DNA of 64,000 nucleotides from Algoriphagus litoralis (GTDB taxonomy: Bacteria; Bacteroidota; Bacteroidia; Cytophagales; Cyclobacteriaceae), in contig NZ_QGOL01000009.1 of the NCBI RefSeq assembly GCF_003259255.1, positions 266,848 to 330,847 on the forward strand, given 5' to 3'. Shown here piece after piece: positions 17,445-26,232 of this stretch. The notes beneath the pieces are model-generated. The model worked only from the letters and a program-made list of their open reading frames with translations. It was not told the DNA's origin and searched no databases. A program made the translations under genes and the position numbers. Each line of letters starts with the position of its first letter. The stretch's first letter is position 1.

Positions 17445-17481
17445 GCTTATAAGACCTTTTAGGTTTGGAAAACCTTAAAGA

Positions 17482-18444
17482 TTATTTCCTCGCCAAAGCT
17501 CTTTTTGCAGCTTTCACGATATTCTCAGCATTCAGCCCGTATTTTTCCAGCAGTTGAGTAGGCGTACCTGACTCGCCAAAGCTGTCATTGACCCCCACAT
17601 ACTCCAAGGGAGCTGGATTGTGGCGAATCAGGGTCTGCGCAATGCTATCGCCCAAGCCACCGTTGATCTGATGCTCTTCGGCAGATACCGCGCAACCTGT
17701 CTTTTTCACTGATTCCAAGATCGCTTCTTCATCCAGAGGCTTGATCGTGTGGATATTGATCACCTCGGCATGGATTCCTTCTTCTCTTAGCATGGCTTCA
17801 GCAACCACAGCTTCCCATACGAGGTGGCCGGTTGCGAAGATGGTCACATCTTTTCCATCGATCATTTTCCAGGCCTTGCCGATCTCAAACTTCTGATCAG
17901 CAGGAGTGAAAATCGGCCAGCTTGGTCGACCAAATCTCAGGTAAACAGGTCCTTCGTATTCCGCAATCGCCAAGGTTGCAGCCTTGGTTTGATTGTAGTC
18001 GCAAGGATTGATCACCGTCATGTGTGGGAGCATTTTCATCATTCCCAAGTCCTCTAGGATCTGGTGCGTAGCACCGTCTTCACCCAAAGTCAAACCCGCG
18101 TGAGATGCACAGATTTTCACGTTTTTATTGGAATAGGCGACGGATTGCCGGATTTGGTCGTAGACTCTGCCTGTGGCAAAGTTGGCGAAGGTGCCTGCGA
18201 AAGGAATCTTGCCACCGATAGCCAGACCAGCCGAGATACCAATCATGTTTGCTTCTGCAATCCCGGTTTGAAAGAAGCGTTCCGGAAATTCTTTTTGGAA
18301 ATCGCCCATTTTAAGGGATCCGATCAAGTCAGCACAAAGCCCAACGACATTGGGGTTTCTTCGTCCTGCTTCCAGGAATCCATCCCCGAATCCGGAGCGG
18401 GTATCTTTCTTTTCTGTATAAGTATATTTTAAATCTAAGCTCAT
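17482..18444 (-). CDS. tktB: Transketolase, C-terminal subunit
   Basis: The 320-residue subunit has the pyrimidine-binding and C-terminal transketolase domains: TRSGFGDGFLEAGRRNPNVVGLCADL, GIAEANMIGISAGLA (catalytic Glu of GIAEANM), SHAGLTLGEDGATHQ and the C-terminal SAEEHQINGGLGD. With the N-terminal subunit encoded 24 nt upstream it forms a two-subunit transketolase, which moves two-carbon units between sugar phosphates in the non-oxidative pentose phosphate pathway using thiamine diphosphate. The split form is common in Bacteroidota. A terminator follows. DXS-like enzymes are excluded by size and motifs. Confidence 0.92.
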   Translation of the reverse strand: MSLDLKYTYTEKKDTRSGFGDGFLEAGRRNPNVVGLCADLIGSLKMGDFQKEFPERFFQTGIAEANMIGISAGLAIGGKIPFAGTFANFATGRVYDQIRQSVAYSNKNVKICASHAGLTLGEDGATHQILEDLGMMKMLPHMTVINPCDYNQTKAATLAIAEYEGPVYLRFGRPSWPIFTPADQKFEIGKAWKMIDGKDVTIFATGHLVWEAVVAEAMLREEGIHAEVINIHTIKPLDEEAILESVKKTGCAVSAEEHQINGGLGDSIAQTLIRHNPAPLEYVGVNDSFGESGTPTQLLEKYGLNAENIVKAAKRALARK

Positions 18445-18468
18445 GATAAAGTCTTTTGGAGGGAGGAA

Positions 18469-19320
18469 TTAATAATCACCGAGGGTTTCTTCGAGTTGAC
18501 CCAACGCTTTGGCAAGCTGCTCATCGTTAGGAGGAGAGCCATGCCACTTGTGCGTACCCACCATGAAATCGACTCCAAAGCCCATTTCAGTGTAAAGCAA
18601 GTTCAATACAGGTTTTCCTTTTCCAGTCATCGACTTCGCTTTTTCCAAACCTTCAATGACAGATTTCATATCATTGCCTTCCTTGATTTCATTCACTTCC
18701 CAGCCAAAAGCTTCCCATTTGGCCTTGAGGTTCAGTAGATCCATGATTTTGTTCGTTGGACCATCGATTTGCTGCCCATTGTAATCTACAGTAGCAATCA
18801 AATTGTCAACTTTGTGGTGAGCTGCATACATCGCTGCTTCCCAAACCTGTCCCTCTTGTAATTCACCGTCACCCATCATCACGTAGACAAGGGTATCGTC
18901 CTTATCGATTTTCTTAGCTTGAGCTACACCCAAAGCCACAGAAAGTCCCTGACCAAGTGAACCGGAAGCTACTCGGATACCCGGTAAATGCTCATGGGTA
19001 GCTGGGTGCCCCTGAAGTCTGGAGTTTAGCTTTCTGAATGTTTTTAGCTCAGAAACAGGAAAATAGCCACTTCTGGCAAGGACGGAATACCAACCTGCCG
19101 ATAGGTGTCCATTGGATAAGAAGAATAGATCTTCACCTTTACCGTCCATTTTGAAGTCGGGATTGTGGTGAAGCTGGTCGAAGTACAAGGCGACGAAAAA
19201 TTCAGCACATCCAAGGGGTGCGCCCGGGTGACCTGACTGAACGGCGTGAACCATTCGTAGCACATCTCTTCTGAGCTGAGTACAGATTTTTTGGAGTTGT
19301 TCAATTGATTGTTTTTCCAT
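18469..19320 (-). CDS. tktA: Transketolase, N-terminal subunit
   Basis: The 283-residue subunit carries the thiamine-diphosphate-binding domain: HAVQSGHPGAPLGCAEFFVALY near residue 24, FLSNGHLSAGWYSVL near 67, and the ThDP motif GDGELQEGQVWEAAMYAAHHKVDNLIATVDYNGQQIDG, starting GDG near 149. It pairs with the downstream C-terminal subunit to make active transketolase. It lies 9 nt after the bcp gene, indicating one transcript. The start ATG at 19320 is the only plausible one. Confidence 0.92.
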   Translation of the reverse strand: MEKQSIEQLQKICTQLRRDVLRMVHAVQSGHPGAPLGCAEFFVALYFDQLHHNPDFKMDGKGEDLFFLSNGHLSAGWYSVLARSGYFPVSELKTFRKLNSRLQGHPATHEHLPGIRVASGSLGQGLSVALGVAQAKKIDKDDTLVYVMMGDGELQEGQVWEAAMYAAHHKVDNLIATVDYNGQQIDGPTNKIMDLLNLKAKWEAFGWEVNEIKEGNDMKSVIEGLEKAKSMTGKGKPVLNLLYTEMGFGVDFMVGTHKWHGSPPNDEQLAKALGQLEETLGDY

Positions 19321-19329
19321 TACATAGGT

Positions 19330-19779
19330 TTATTTTAGGATTTGAGCCGTGTGATTTTTGGTGTCGACCTTTTCGATCACCTCTGCTATTTTTCCTTCCT
19401 CGTCGATCACAAAAGTAGTTCTGGCGGTGCCCATGTATTTACGTCCGTACATGGATTTTTCTACCCAAGTACCGTACGCTTCATGAACTTTCAGATCTGT
19501 GTCTGCGATCAGAGAAAAGGGAAGCGATTGTTTTTCAATGAATTTTTGGTGGGATTTTTCAGCATCAGAACTGATTCCGAGTACGACATATCCCGCCTTA
19601 AGCAGTGCGTCGTAATTGTCACGTAAGTTGCATGCCTGAGCGGTGCAACCCGGAGTGGCATCTTTAGGATAAAAGTAAAGCACGACCTTCTTCCCTTTGT
19701 AGTCGGAGAGCTTGATCGTTTCTCCTGTTTCAATTTTAGCTTCGAAATTTGGGGCCATTTGGCCTACTTCTAGAGACAT
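19330..19779 (-). CDS. bcp: Thioredoxin-dependent thiol peroxidase (PrxQ/BCP)
   Basis: The 149-residue peroxiredoxin has the peroxidatic cysteine Cys45 in DATPGCTAQAC and a second cysteine Cys50 five residues later, the arrangement of atypical 2-Cys PrxQ enzymes. RTTFVIDEEGKI near residue 119 completes the fold. It reduces hydrogen peroxide and organic hydroperoxides with thioredoxin as electron donor in the cytoplasm. It sits between the M23 peptidase gene (30-nt gap) and tktA (9-nt gap). Linking a peroxidase to the NADPH-related pentose phosphate route makes physiological sense. Confidence 0.93.
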   Translation of the reverse strand: MSLEVGQMAPNFEAKIETGETIKLSDYKGKKVVLYFYPKDATPGCTAQACNLRDNYDALLKAGYVVLGISSDAEKSHQKFIEKQSLPFSLIADTDLKVHEAYGTWVEKSMYGRKYMGTARTTFVIDEEGKIAEVIEKVDTKNHTAQILK

Positions 19780-19809
19780 ACTGTTTTTGTATTTGTGTGG
19801 AACAAAGAT

Positions 19810-21711
19810 TTAAGAAATGGTACCCCTCCATTCGGCAACATTGCCTGCCATGTCGGTCACCTTTAGTAAAACTGCACCTCTCAGCGGTTGTTTATCCAAT
19901 GTTTCAGACCAAATCACGGCTTGCTTATGTTCATAGCGCATCAGGACCCATTTGCCATCTACAAATGCTTCAAAATTGCGAATCCCTGAGAGATTATCCT
20001 TGATCGTAAATCTCATTCCCTGACCATTGACTCGAATTGGTGTTATTGTTGGTTTGACATCGTCAACGGCCAAAACAAAACTACCAAAATTTCTGGTTTT
20101 GAAGCGGATTTGTCCACCGTCCCATTCGCCTCCGGCAAAAGATCTTGATCCATTAGGGGAGCGCAGGTACACATGAGTCCTGCCTTTGTCACCAATATAC
20201 CCACTTACATCCCAAGTCACTTCGATGGGATTCCATAGGTATTCGGTCGTTTCTTGCATTCGCAGGATAGGAGCACTTTCCGAGCCAGATATGGAGGCCC
20301 GTAAGTACAAGTCCTCCAAAAGACTGGTTTCCTCAGTCCGAATTTTTAACTTATCCGTGGCAAGCAGCTGTTCTTTTCCTACAGGAAAATGACCAATCAG
20401 CTCAGGGATCAAAATTTCTGAACAAAGGTCAATCTTGCTTGGGATTCCAAATCGCAAATCCCAAAGGTAGGTTCGAGTTTGGGCATCCTGATAGGCAGGA
20501 AGGATTTCGTAGACATTGTTGCCTATGAAAAATTGAGCAAGACCACCTTTGTCTGTCTGGGCGACTTTGATTTTCATATGATGCTTCATATAGCTCGTCT
20601 GAGCCTTGGCAGGAGCTGCTCCATCGGAGATTGTAGAATCCAAATCTGCTCCTGTCAGCGTCAAATTGACCATTCTTGCATTCTTATTTGCATCCAAAAG
20701 CTTGACGGTCACAGCACGCTTTTCTCCGTGAGCCAATTCAAAATACCCCGTTTCGGGTACATTTGGGGTGAAATACTCAAACTTTAAATTAGGCTGATGG
20801 TAAAGTCGGGTGAAGCGATTCTGGTGCGTATGCAAAAGAAAATGTCTCGTGAAATTGAAATCGACCCGATCTACATGTAAGGTATATAACAATCCACTAG
20901 CATCTGAAACCTCAAATCGGGGAAAGCCATTTTGATTTTCGGCTCCGTCGAGTTTGTCATAGGCTTGGATTTCCAAACCTACTTTCCCAGTGACACGAAT
21001 GGTCTCTGCAATTCGGTAGCTGCCTCCGCTCAAAACTGGCGTGATTTCGATCCGTTGAAATTTACCATTGACACGGCTGTCGACCTCAAGGGGAACGATG
21101 GCGATCTTTTGAGGAGTAGGGGGGATGTTGTCCAGGATCTCAGGGAATCCTGCCAAAAGCGGGTCCATCGCCCTGTCCAAGCTATCACGAATTTCAAAAT
21201 GCAAATGCGGGCCGCCTGAACTTCCTGTATTTCCTCCATTGGCGATTAATTCACCTTTTTTCACCAATAGCTCTCCGGGTTCGGGATAGACTTCCAATTC
21301 ATTTTGCTGGGCGTCATACATTTTCTGACGCATCCATTCGGTCAGCTTTGGATTGAAATTCCTGAGGTGACCATAGAGCGTAATGTGTCCCGAGGGATGT
21401 TTGAGGTAGATGACGTTGCCATAGCCAAAGGATGAGACCTTGATGCGATGCACCCAACCGTCGGCTGCTGCGTAGATCGGCTCGCCCTCTGTTCCGCCAA
21501 ACTTGTAATCCAAGCCAGTATGAAAGTGGTTTGGACGTAATTCAGAAAAATTACCCGAAAGGTAATTTCTTCCTCCCGGTTTTACAGGTGAGCGAAAAAC
21601 CCCTTTTTCAATTTGCTGCGCAGAAAGCTCAGAAACGAAGAAAAAACCAAGAAAGAGGGTAAGCGAAAAAAGATTATTTAACTTCAAAATCAAGCATTTT
21701 TTCTGTTCCAA
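19810..21711 (-). CDS. M23-family metallopeptidase with C-terminal beta domains
   Basis: The 633-residue exported protein has a signal around LNNLFSLTLFLGFFFVSELSAQ and an LytM/M23 domain (roughly residues 45-190). Zinc-site motifs are HFHTGLDYK (HxxxD) and GGPHLHFEI (HxH). The remaining 430 residues are beta-rich, with a C-terminal VKPTITPIRVNGQG and DNLSGIRNFEAFVDGKWVLMRYEHK, which resembles Ig-like folds seen in Bacteroidota M23 proteins. It probably cleaves or senses peptidoglycan cross-links in the periplasm. The ATG at 21711 lies 38 nt inside the upstream gene. Alternative TTG codons at residues 7 and 9 would shorten the overlap. Confidence 0.9.
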   Translation of the reverse strand: MEQKKCLILKLNNLFSLTLFLGFFFVSELSAQQIEKGVFRSPVKPGGRNYLSGNFSELRPNHFHTGLDYKFGGTEGEPIYAAADGWVHRIKVSSFGYGNVIYLKHPSGHITLYGHLRNFNPKLTEWMRQKMYDAQQNELEVYPEPGELLVKKGELIANGGNTGSSGGPHLHFEIRDSLDRAMDPLLAGFPEILDNIPPTPQKIAIVPLEVDSRVNGKFQRIEITPVLSGGSYRIAETIRVTGKVGLEIQAYDKLDGAENQNGFPRFEVSDASGLLYTLHVDRVDFNFTRHFLLHTHQNRFTRLYHQPNLKFEYFTPNVPETGYFELAHGEKRAVTVKLLDANKNARMVNLTLTGADLDSTISDGAAPAKAQTSYMKHHMKIKVAQTDKGGLAQFFIGNNVYEILPAYQDAQTRTYLWDLRFGIPSKIDLCSEILIPELIGHFPVGKEQLLATDKLKIRTEETSLLEDLYLRASISGSESAPILRMQETTEYLWNPIEVTWDVSGYIGDKGRTHVYLRSPNGSRSFAGGEWDGGQIRFKTRNFGSFVLAVDDVKPTITPIRVNGQGMRFTIKDNLSGIRNFEAFVDGKWVLMRYEHKQAVIWSETLDKQPLRGAVLLKVTDMAGNVAEWRGTIS

Positions 21712-22285
21712 TAAATCCAGCTAGGTGATCACCGACTTTCACTGGGCCAACTCCCGCGGGTGTTCCGGTGTAAATCAAGTCTCCTTTCTTCAACGTGAAA
21801 AACTGAGATACATAGGAGATTATTGTAGCAAAATCGAATAGCATCAGACTTGTATTCCCTTTTTGTTTCAATTCACCGTTGATTTCCAAGTGAAAGTCAA
21901 TATCCTTCAGATCGCTAAAATCACCAACAGGCTTAAAGCTTCCAATTGGTGCAGAACCGTTGAAAGCTTTGGCAATTTCCCAAGGCAAACCTTTGGCTTT
22001 GCACTGATCTTGCAAATCGCGGGCGGTAAAGTCGATCCCCAAACCGATTTCCTCAAAATACCGATGCGCAAATTGAGGCTGGATATACTTCCCTTCCTTG
22101 TTGATTTTCAATACCAATTCTACTTCGTGGTGGATATTTTCTGAAAAATCAGGGTAGAAAAATGGAGCGCCTCCTTTTAACAGTGCTGTATCCGGCTTGA
22201 GGAATACGACTGGTTTTCCGGGTTTTTCGTTTTTGAGTTCTTCAATATGTGCCGCGTAATTGCGACCAATGCAAATGATTTTCAT
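21674..22285 (-). CDS. Fumarylacetoacetate hydrolase-family protein
   Basis: The 203-residue protein has the FAH-family core: MKIICIGRNYAAHIEEL, FLKPDTALL, HHEVELVLKI (metal-binding Glu residues in the HxEVELxxxI motif), GIDFTARDLQ and the C-terminal GDLIYTGTPAGVGPVKVGD. Short single-domain members of this length act as acylpyruvate hydrolases or oxaloacetate decarboxylases using Mg2+ or Mn2+. The exact substrate cannot be read from sequence. It is the first gene of the minus-strand run ending at tktB and overlaps the M23 gene by 38 nt. Confidence 0.9.
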   Translation of the reverse strand: MKIICIGRNYAAHIEELKNEKPGKPVVFLKPDTALLKGGAPFFYPDFSENIHHEVELVLKINKEGKYIQPQFAHRYFEEIGLGIDFTARDLQDQCKAKGLPWEIAKAFNGSAPIGSFKPVGDFSDLKDIDFHLEINGELKQKGNTSLMLFDFATIISYVSQFFTLKKGDLIYTGTPAGVGPVKVGDHLAGFIGTEKMLDFEVK

Positions 22286-22487
22286 AAAATAGGTAGGCTG
22301 GATTTACCGAAAAGCTGATTCACTTTGAAGTCGTGAAAATAAGCATATCTTCGGCAAAGTGAGGATTGAAAATAAGCAATTCTGAGATTTGTACTCGTCT
22401 GGAAAAAAGGCGATGAAGACATTAACTTCCAAAAATTACCAGTATAATTTAGGGTATTTTGCCAAATGTGTTTCCAACTGAATAAAT

Positions 22488-23183
22488 TCAGTCTACAGCC
22501 TGAAACTTGATCAGAATTGTTCCAAGTGAATCAATCAAATGAAGCTGGTTGTTTTCAAGTTTGTACTTCCGAGTATCAATTAAGGCTTTTCCAATCGCCT
22601 GTTCCACATTCATATCCGGACAAGCCATCATCGTACTTGCACCAGGACCCAAAATAAGATTTTCAGCATCAGCTTCTTTGATTCCACCTCGAACTGAATT
22701 ACAGCCCATATCGCCAAAATAAGTTCCTGCGCTTCGATTGATCTCAAAGGTTAAGGCTTCGCCGGTTTTGAAGCTTTTCGGGTCTTTGAACTCTCCGACT
22801 TCCAGTACTTTCCAGATATTGGTCAGCCTCAGGCTTGCATCAGGTTCTTTGCTCATGATTTCCACTAGTTTGAAATTTAAAGAGGAAGCGTCTGCAGGTA
22901 TGGGTTCGGATTTTTTGCTGATTTCCACTTTTACCTGATACAGGTTTCCTGGTTCGTATCCGAAACCCTCAATCTGGTTGTAAAACAGTTCCCAACTTCC
23001 GCTTTCTAGTTTATCGCCTTTTTGGATTTGAAAGCAGGACATCGGTCCTACGCCTGTGCAGTCCACTTTTGCAGAGTTGATCCACCAGATTTCGATGTCA
23101 TTTACATTTTCAGTTGAAGTCTCTTTTTGGCAGGAAGTAGCTACCAATAGTGTCAGGTTGAGCAAAAGAAGCAGTGATTTCAT
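22488..23183 (-). CDS. META/DUF4377 lipoprotein
   Basis: The 231-residue lipoprotein (MKSLLLLLNLTLLVATSCQKE, Cys18) has two parts. Residues about 30-115 match DUF4377 (IEIWWINSAKVDCTGVGPMSCFQIQKG). Residues about 120-231 match the META/HslJ domain: IWKVLEVG then FEINRSAGTYFGDMGCNSVRGGI and MMACPDMNVEQAIGKAL. META-domain proteins such as HslJ are linked to heat-induced or novobiocin-resistance phenotypes, without known biochemistry. It lies 4 nt downstream of the SGNH hydrolase gene, so the two are co-transcribed. Confidence 0.87.
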   Translation of the reverse strand: MKSLLLLLNLTLLVATSCQKETSTENVNDIEIWWINSAKVDCTGVGPMSCFQIQKGDKLESGSWELFYNQIEGFGYEPGNLYQVKVEISKKSEPIPADASSLNFKLVEIMSKEPDASLRLTNIWKVLEVGEFKDPKSFKTGEALTFEINRSAGTYFGDMGCNSVRGGIKEADAENLILGPGASTMMACPDMNVEQAIGKALIDTRKYKLENNQLHLIDSLGTILIKFQAVD

Positions 23184-23187
23184 GGGA

Positions 23188-23886
23188 TTAAAATTTCATG
23201 CTTTGAACTTCAGTCAAAATCTTTTCTGTCCATCTAGAATAAACCAAACCAGAAGGATGAAGCTGATCTTCCACGACCATTTCAGGATTGGCTCCAATGG
23301 CACGGTAATCTTCTGTAATATCAATATAAGTGACTTTGTACTTGTTGCAAACGGCTTCTTTTGCAGCATTATAGGCATCAATTTCCTTTGCAACTTTCGC
23401 CTGATCAGATTTTCGATTTACTGCAAATGGAGTCACTCCCCAGTCAGGAATTGAAATTACCACCACATGCTCTTTTTTGCCTCTGGCAAATTCAATCGCC
23501 CGTTGAAGCATGGCCTCAAACTCCTTTTCGAAGTCGGCTACTGGCCTTCCTCGGTATTGATTATTGACGCCGATAAGCAAGGTGACCAGATCATAACCTT
23601 CAGATTTGGTAGTTGCTGCGTTGATTCCAGCATCTAGTTCGTCGACGGTCCAACCTGTTTTGGCAATAATCTGAGGAGCTGAAAAATTAACCTTTCCTTC
23701 ATTTTTGAGCATTGTTACCAGTTGAACGGGGTATCGGTCATTTTCAGGAACTCCTTCTCCAATGGTGTAGCTATCGCCAAGGGCGAGGTAGGATAATGGT
23801 GTGGTCTTTGACATGGGTTCGGATAAATCGGTGCTTTTGCAGCTCAAGAAGCTAAAAGCGATGATGAAGAATAATAGTATTTTCAT
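23188..23886 (-). CDS. SGNH/GDSL-family hydrolase lipoprotein
   Basis: I chose the ATG at 23886, which gives MKILLFFIIAFSFLSCKS with lipobox FLSC; the ATG at 23904 adds six residues before the signal. The SGNH blocks are complete: block I LALGDSYTIGEG (nucleophile Ser), block III LLIGVNNQYRG (Asn) and block V EDQLHPSGLVY (Asp and His). Such enzymes hydrolyse esters, for example acetyl groups on glycans or lipid esters. It is lipid-anchored, so periplasmic or outer membrane, and coupled to the META lipoprotein gene. Confidence 0.9.
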   Translation of the reverse strand: MKILLFFIIAFSFLSCKSTDLSEPMSKTTPLSYLALGDSYTIGEGVPENDRYPVQLVTMLKNEGKVNFSAPQIIAKTGWTVDELDAGINAATTKSEGYDLVTLLIGVNNQYRGRPVADFEKEFEAMLQRAIEFARGKKEHVVVISIPDWGVTPFAVNRKSDQAKVAKEIDAYNAAKEAVCNKYKVTYIDITEDYRAIGANPEMVVEDQLHPSGLVYSRWTEKILTEVQSMKF

Positions 23887-23965
23887 GGGCAGTTTAATAG
23901 GCAATCAAAGGAGATTTAATCTAGTAAATCCTTATTTAAAATGGTCTTTGGACAACTTTGATTTT

Positions 23966-25006
23966 TTAAGAAAACACCTGATTCAAAATCGTAAATGTCC
24001 CTTTATCCGCATCCATTCTTACTTTTGCTCCCACAGGGATGATAAATTGCTTTGGAATATGACCGATCATTGCGCCGGTGTAGGCAGGAATTCCAAGTGG
24101 CAAAATGTACTGATCCATAATCTGATCTACTGTGAAAGAACCATAGCCGCCACCCGGTGTGCAGCCTGAACATTGACCGAAAATAAAGCCTTTGATTTTG
24201 GCTAAAGTTCCATTCAGTTGTAGCGTACTCATCATCCGATCGATCCGATAAGGATCCTCTCCGATGTCCTCAATGAATAAAATAGCGTCTTGAAATTCAG
24301 GATAATATGGAGTTCCTGATAAAGCTGAAAGAACGGTCAAATTCCCTCCTAAAATGGGACCTTCTACAATTCCACCTTTAAGAGTTTGAATCCGATTTCC
24401 TTTGGAAACAAGGTCATCTCCTTTGCTTGTTTCGTTTTGGTAAGTGACCAATTCCCGTTCAAAAAAGACTTTTTCGAATTGTTTCACATTAAAACTGTTC
24501 CAACTTCCGGTTCCATTTTGCCCATGAAACGTGATCAAACCGGTTTGACTGTAAATCGCACAATGTAAAGCGGTAATATCCGAATAGCCCAAGATCGGTT
24601 TTGGGTTGGATTTGATGATTTCATAGTTGATCAAAGGAAGAATTCGTGCTGCACCTGAACCACCTCGGATGCAGATCACAGCTTTGACTTCCGGGTCAGT
24701 GAACATTTGATTCAGATCATTTGCCCGCTCTTCATCAGTTCCGGCCAAGTGTCCAAAACGGTTTTTGAGGTTTTCTCCAAGCTTTACATTAAATCCTAAA
24801 GCCTCCATGGCTTCTTTAGCAAAAGTAAATTCCATGCGATCGGCAGTCGCGGCTGATGGGCTGATGATTCCGACGGTATCGCCCTTTTTTATGGATTTGG
24901 GTAAAAGGGGAGAGGGGAGGTCTACATTTTTGCTAAAATCAAAACTTAGAAATGGTATTGATCCTGCAGCAAATCCTATTGATTTTAGAAAAGTCCGTTT
25001 GTCCAT
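23966..25006 (-). CDS. LD-carboxypeptidase (S66 family), exported
   Basis: The 346-residue protein has the S66 catalytic triad context: PILGYSDITALH (nucleophile Ser142), ILFIEDIGEDPYRIDRMM (Glu) and GAMIGHIPKQF (His). The region GTVGIISPSA-like near residue 43 is the standard N-terminal strand. The enzyme cleaves the L-Lys/Dap-D-Ala bond of tetrapeptides in murein recycling. The N terminus MDKRTFLKSIGFAAGSIPFLSF resembles a Tat-like or weak Sec signal without a twin Arg, so export is likely though the route is unclear; classic LdcA is cytoplasmic. Separate from the neighbouring genes. Confidence 0.9.
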   Translation of the reverse strand: MDKRTFLKSIGFAAGSIPFLSFDFSKNVDLPSPLLPKSIKKGDTVGIISPSAATADRMEFTFAKEAMEALGFNVKLGENLKNRFGHLAGTDEERANDLNQMFTDPEVKAVICIRGGSGAARILPLINYEIIKSNPKPILGYSDITALHCAIYSQTGLITFHGQNGTGSWNSFNVKQFEKVFFERELVTYQNETSKGDDLVSKGNRIQTLKGGIVEGPILGGNLTVLSALSGTPYYPEFQDAILFIEDIGEDPYRIDRMMSTLQLNGTLAKIKGFIFGQCSGCTPGGGYGSFTVDQIMDQYILPLGIPAYTGAMIGHIPKQFIIPVGAKVRMDADKGTFTILNQVFS

Positions 25007-25079
25007 TTTGGAAATATTTTGGGTGAAAATAGTGCCTTTTTGCTTAAGCTTTTAAAATTCTTGGCTTCGACTCTGCTCA

Positions 25080-25115
25080 GCCTGACAAAGAAATAGATAT
25101 GGCCTGACAAAGAAA
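25080..25115. repeat. Two 14-bp direct repeats
   Basis: GCCTGACAAAGAAA occurs at 25080-25093 and 25102-25115, just downstream of the terminator of the sigma operon. The adjoining TTCGACTCTGCTCAGCCTGAC looks like the edge of a dispersed intergenic repeat. Confidence 0.6.
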
Positions 25116-25137
25116 AACCCTGCCAAATGACAGGGTT
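25107..25137 (-). terminator. Terminator of the hydrolase/sigma/membrane protein operon
   Basis: Arms AACCCTG (25116-25122) and CAGGGTT (25131-25137) pair. On the minus strand the stem is followed by TTTTTCTTTG. It sits 6 nt after the stop codon of the last gene. Confidence 0.8.
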
Positions 25138-25142
25138 ATCAT

Positions 25143-25730
25143 TCAATTTTCTGCTGCATTGAGTAGTTTTTCCAATTGCCTGATCACAGGTCGAGATTCG
25201 ACATCAAACTTTCTCTGCTTCTTTTTTAAAGTGAACCACATAATCCCTGCGACAAACAAAGTTGCTCCTATATGGGCTATTAGCCTGAACTTTAATTCCA
25301 GAGGGGATAGTACTTCCAAATAGCCCAAATTGATCGCTAAAGCCAACAAAACTCCATACGTAATCATGTGCTTTTGGATGATCTTGCCCCGGAGATTGAG
25401 CTTTTGAAGTTGTTCTTTCAGATAGTCCCGCTGATTATAAAGCTCGGAATCTTCCACCTGTCTCAGAAGTGATTTACTGTTTAGCCAGAGGACCCAAGCC
25501 ATGCCAAAACTGATAATCAAAAGCGTAAGAATACCCAAAAGACTGTCTTTGAGCGGAAGCGCATAGACCAAAAAAATGATGGTAATCGGGGTGCAAACCA
25601 AACCGATGATCCATTCCATTTTTTGTTTCTTTTCGGTTGCTTTCATTTGTTGAATCAGACCGCCAAGGTCAAAATTGCTTGCTTTTTGGCTCTGCCAAAG
25701 TTGTTGTATATCGTTGAAGTTAGTTTCCAT
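25143..25730 (-). CDS. Putative sigma-factor-associated membrane protein
   Basis: The 195-residue protein starts with a soluble N terminus of about 37 residues (METNFNDIQQLWQSQKASNFDLGGLIQQMK). Four hydrophobic segments follow (WIIGLVCTPITIIFLVYALPL, LLGILTLLIISFGMAWVLWL, MITYGVLLALAINLGYL, IAHIGATLFVAGIMWFTL). The start overlaps the sigma-factor stop by 11 nt. It lacks the HxxxCxxC zinc motif of classical anti-sigma factors, but the position directly after an ECF sigma gene and the short cytoplasmic head suggest it anchors or inhibits the sigma factor. That role is inference. Confidence 0.72.
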   Translation of the reverse strand: METNFNDIQQLWQSQKASNFDLGGLIQQMKATEKKQKMEWIIGLVCTPITIIFLVYALPLKDSLLGILTLLIISFGMAWVLWLNSKSLLRQVEDSELYNQRDYLKEQLQKLNLRGKIIQKHMITYGVLLALAINLGYLEVLSPLELKFRLIAHIGATLFVAGIMWFTLKKKQRKFDVESRPVIRQLEKLLNAAEN

Positions 25731-26232
25731 GAGGTTGGGGGTTGAGTTTTTGGGTTAAAGCTGCTTTGATCCGGTTGACTTTCACAGCGACGTAATTTTC
25801 AGAAATCCCGCTGATCTCAGCGATGGCTTTGTAAGCGGTATTTTCCAAAAGAAGCGTTGCAATCACCCGATCCAATTCTGAAAGTTCATTGATGGCTTGA
25901 TAGAGCAATTGAATCCGGATTTCCTGTTCTGATTGGTAGTTTTCTGGTTCGCTTAGATCCAGATTTGCTGGGATTTCGGTATGCTTTTCGCCTTTTTTCT
26001 TTTCCCTTGCGGAAAAAGTCAGGGCAGTGTTATACGCTATCCGATAGATCCAGGTACTGATATCGCTTTCGCCTTTAAAACTGTCCAAATGCCGCCAAAT
26101 CTTGATCAAGATCTCTTGGAAAAGGTCATTTGCAAGTTCCTTTTCCCTTACAAAACCTAGGCAAAGTCGATACACTTTGTCTTTGTGACTTTGGTATACG
26201 GCTTCAAACTGAAGTTCTTTTTGACTTTTCAT
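25720..26232 (-). CDS. ECF-type RNA polymerase sigma factor
   Basis: The 170-residue sigma-70-family protein has region 2 (YRLCLGFVREKELANDLFQEILIKIWRHLDSF then ISTWIYRIAYNTALTF) and region 4 (LDRVIATLLLENTAYKAIAEISGISENYVAVKVNRIKAAL). There is no region 1 or 3, as expected for ECF sigmas. Start ATG overlaps the upstream hydrolase stop as ATGA, showing translational coupling. It probably directs a small stress or envelope regulon, and its partner is likely the membrane protein encoded next. The recognised promoter is not visible. Confidence 0.93.
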   Translation of the reverse strand: MKSQKELQFEAVYQSHKDKVYRLCLGFVREKELANDLFQEILIKIWRHLDSFKGESDISTWIYRIAYNTALTFSAREKKKGEKHTEIPANLDLSEPENYQSEQEIRIQLLYQAINELSELDRVIATLLLENTAYKAIAEISGISENYVAVKVNRIKAALTQKLNPQPHGN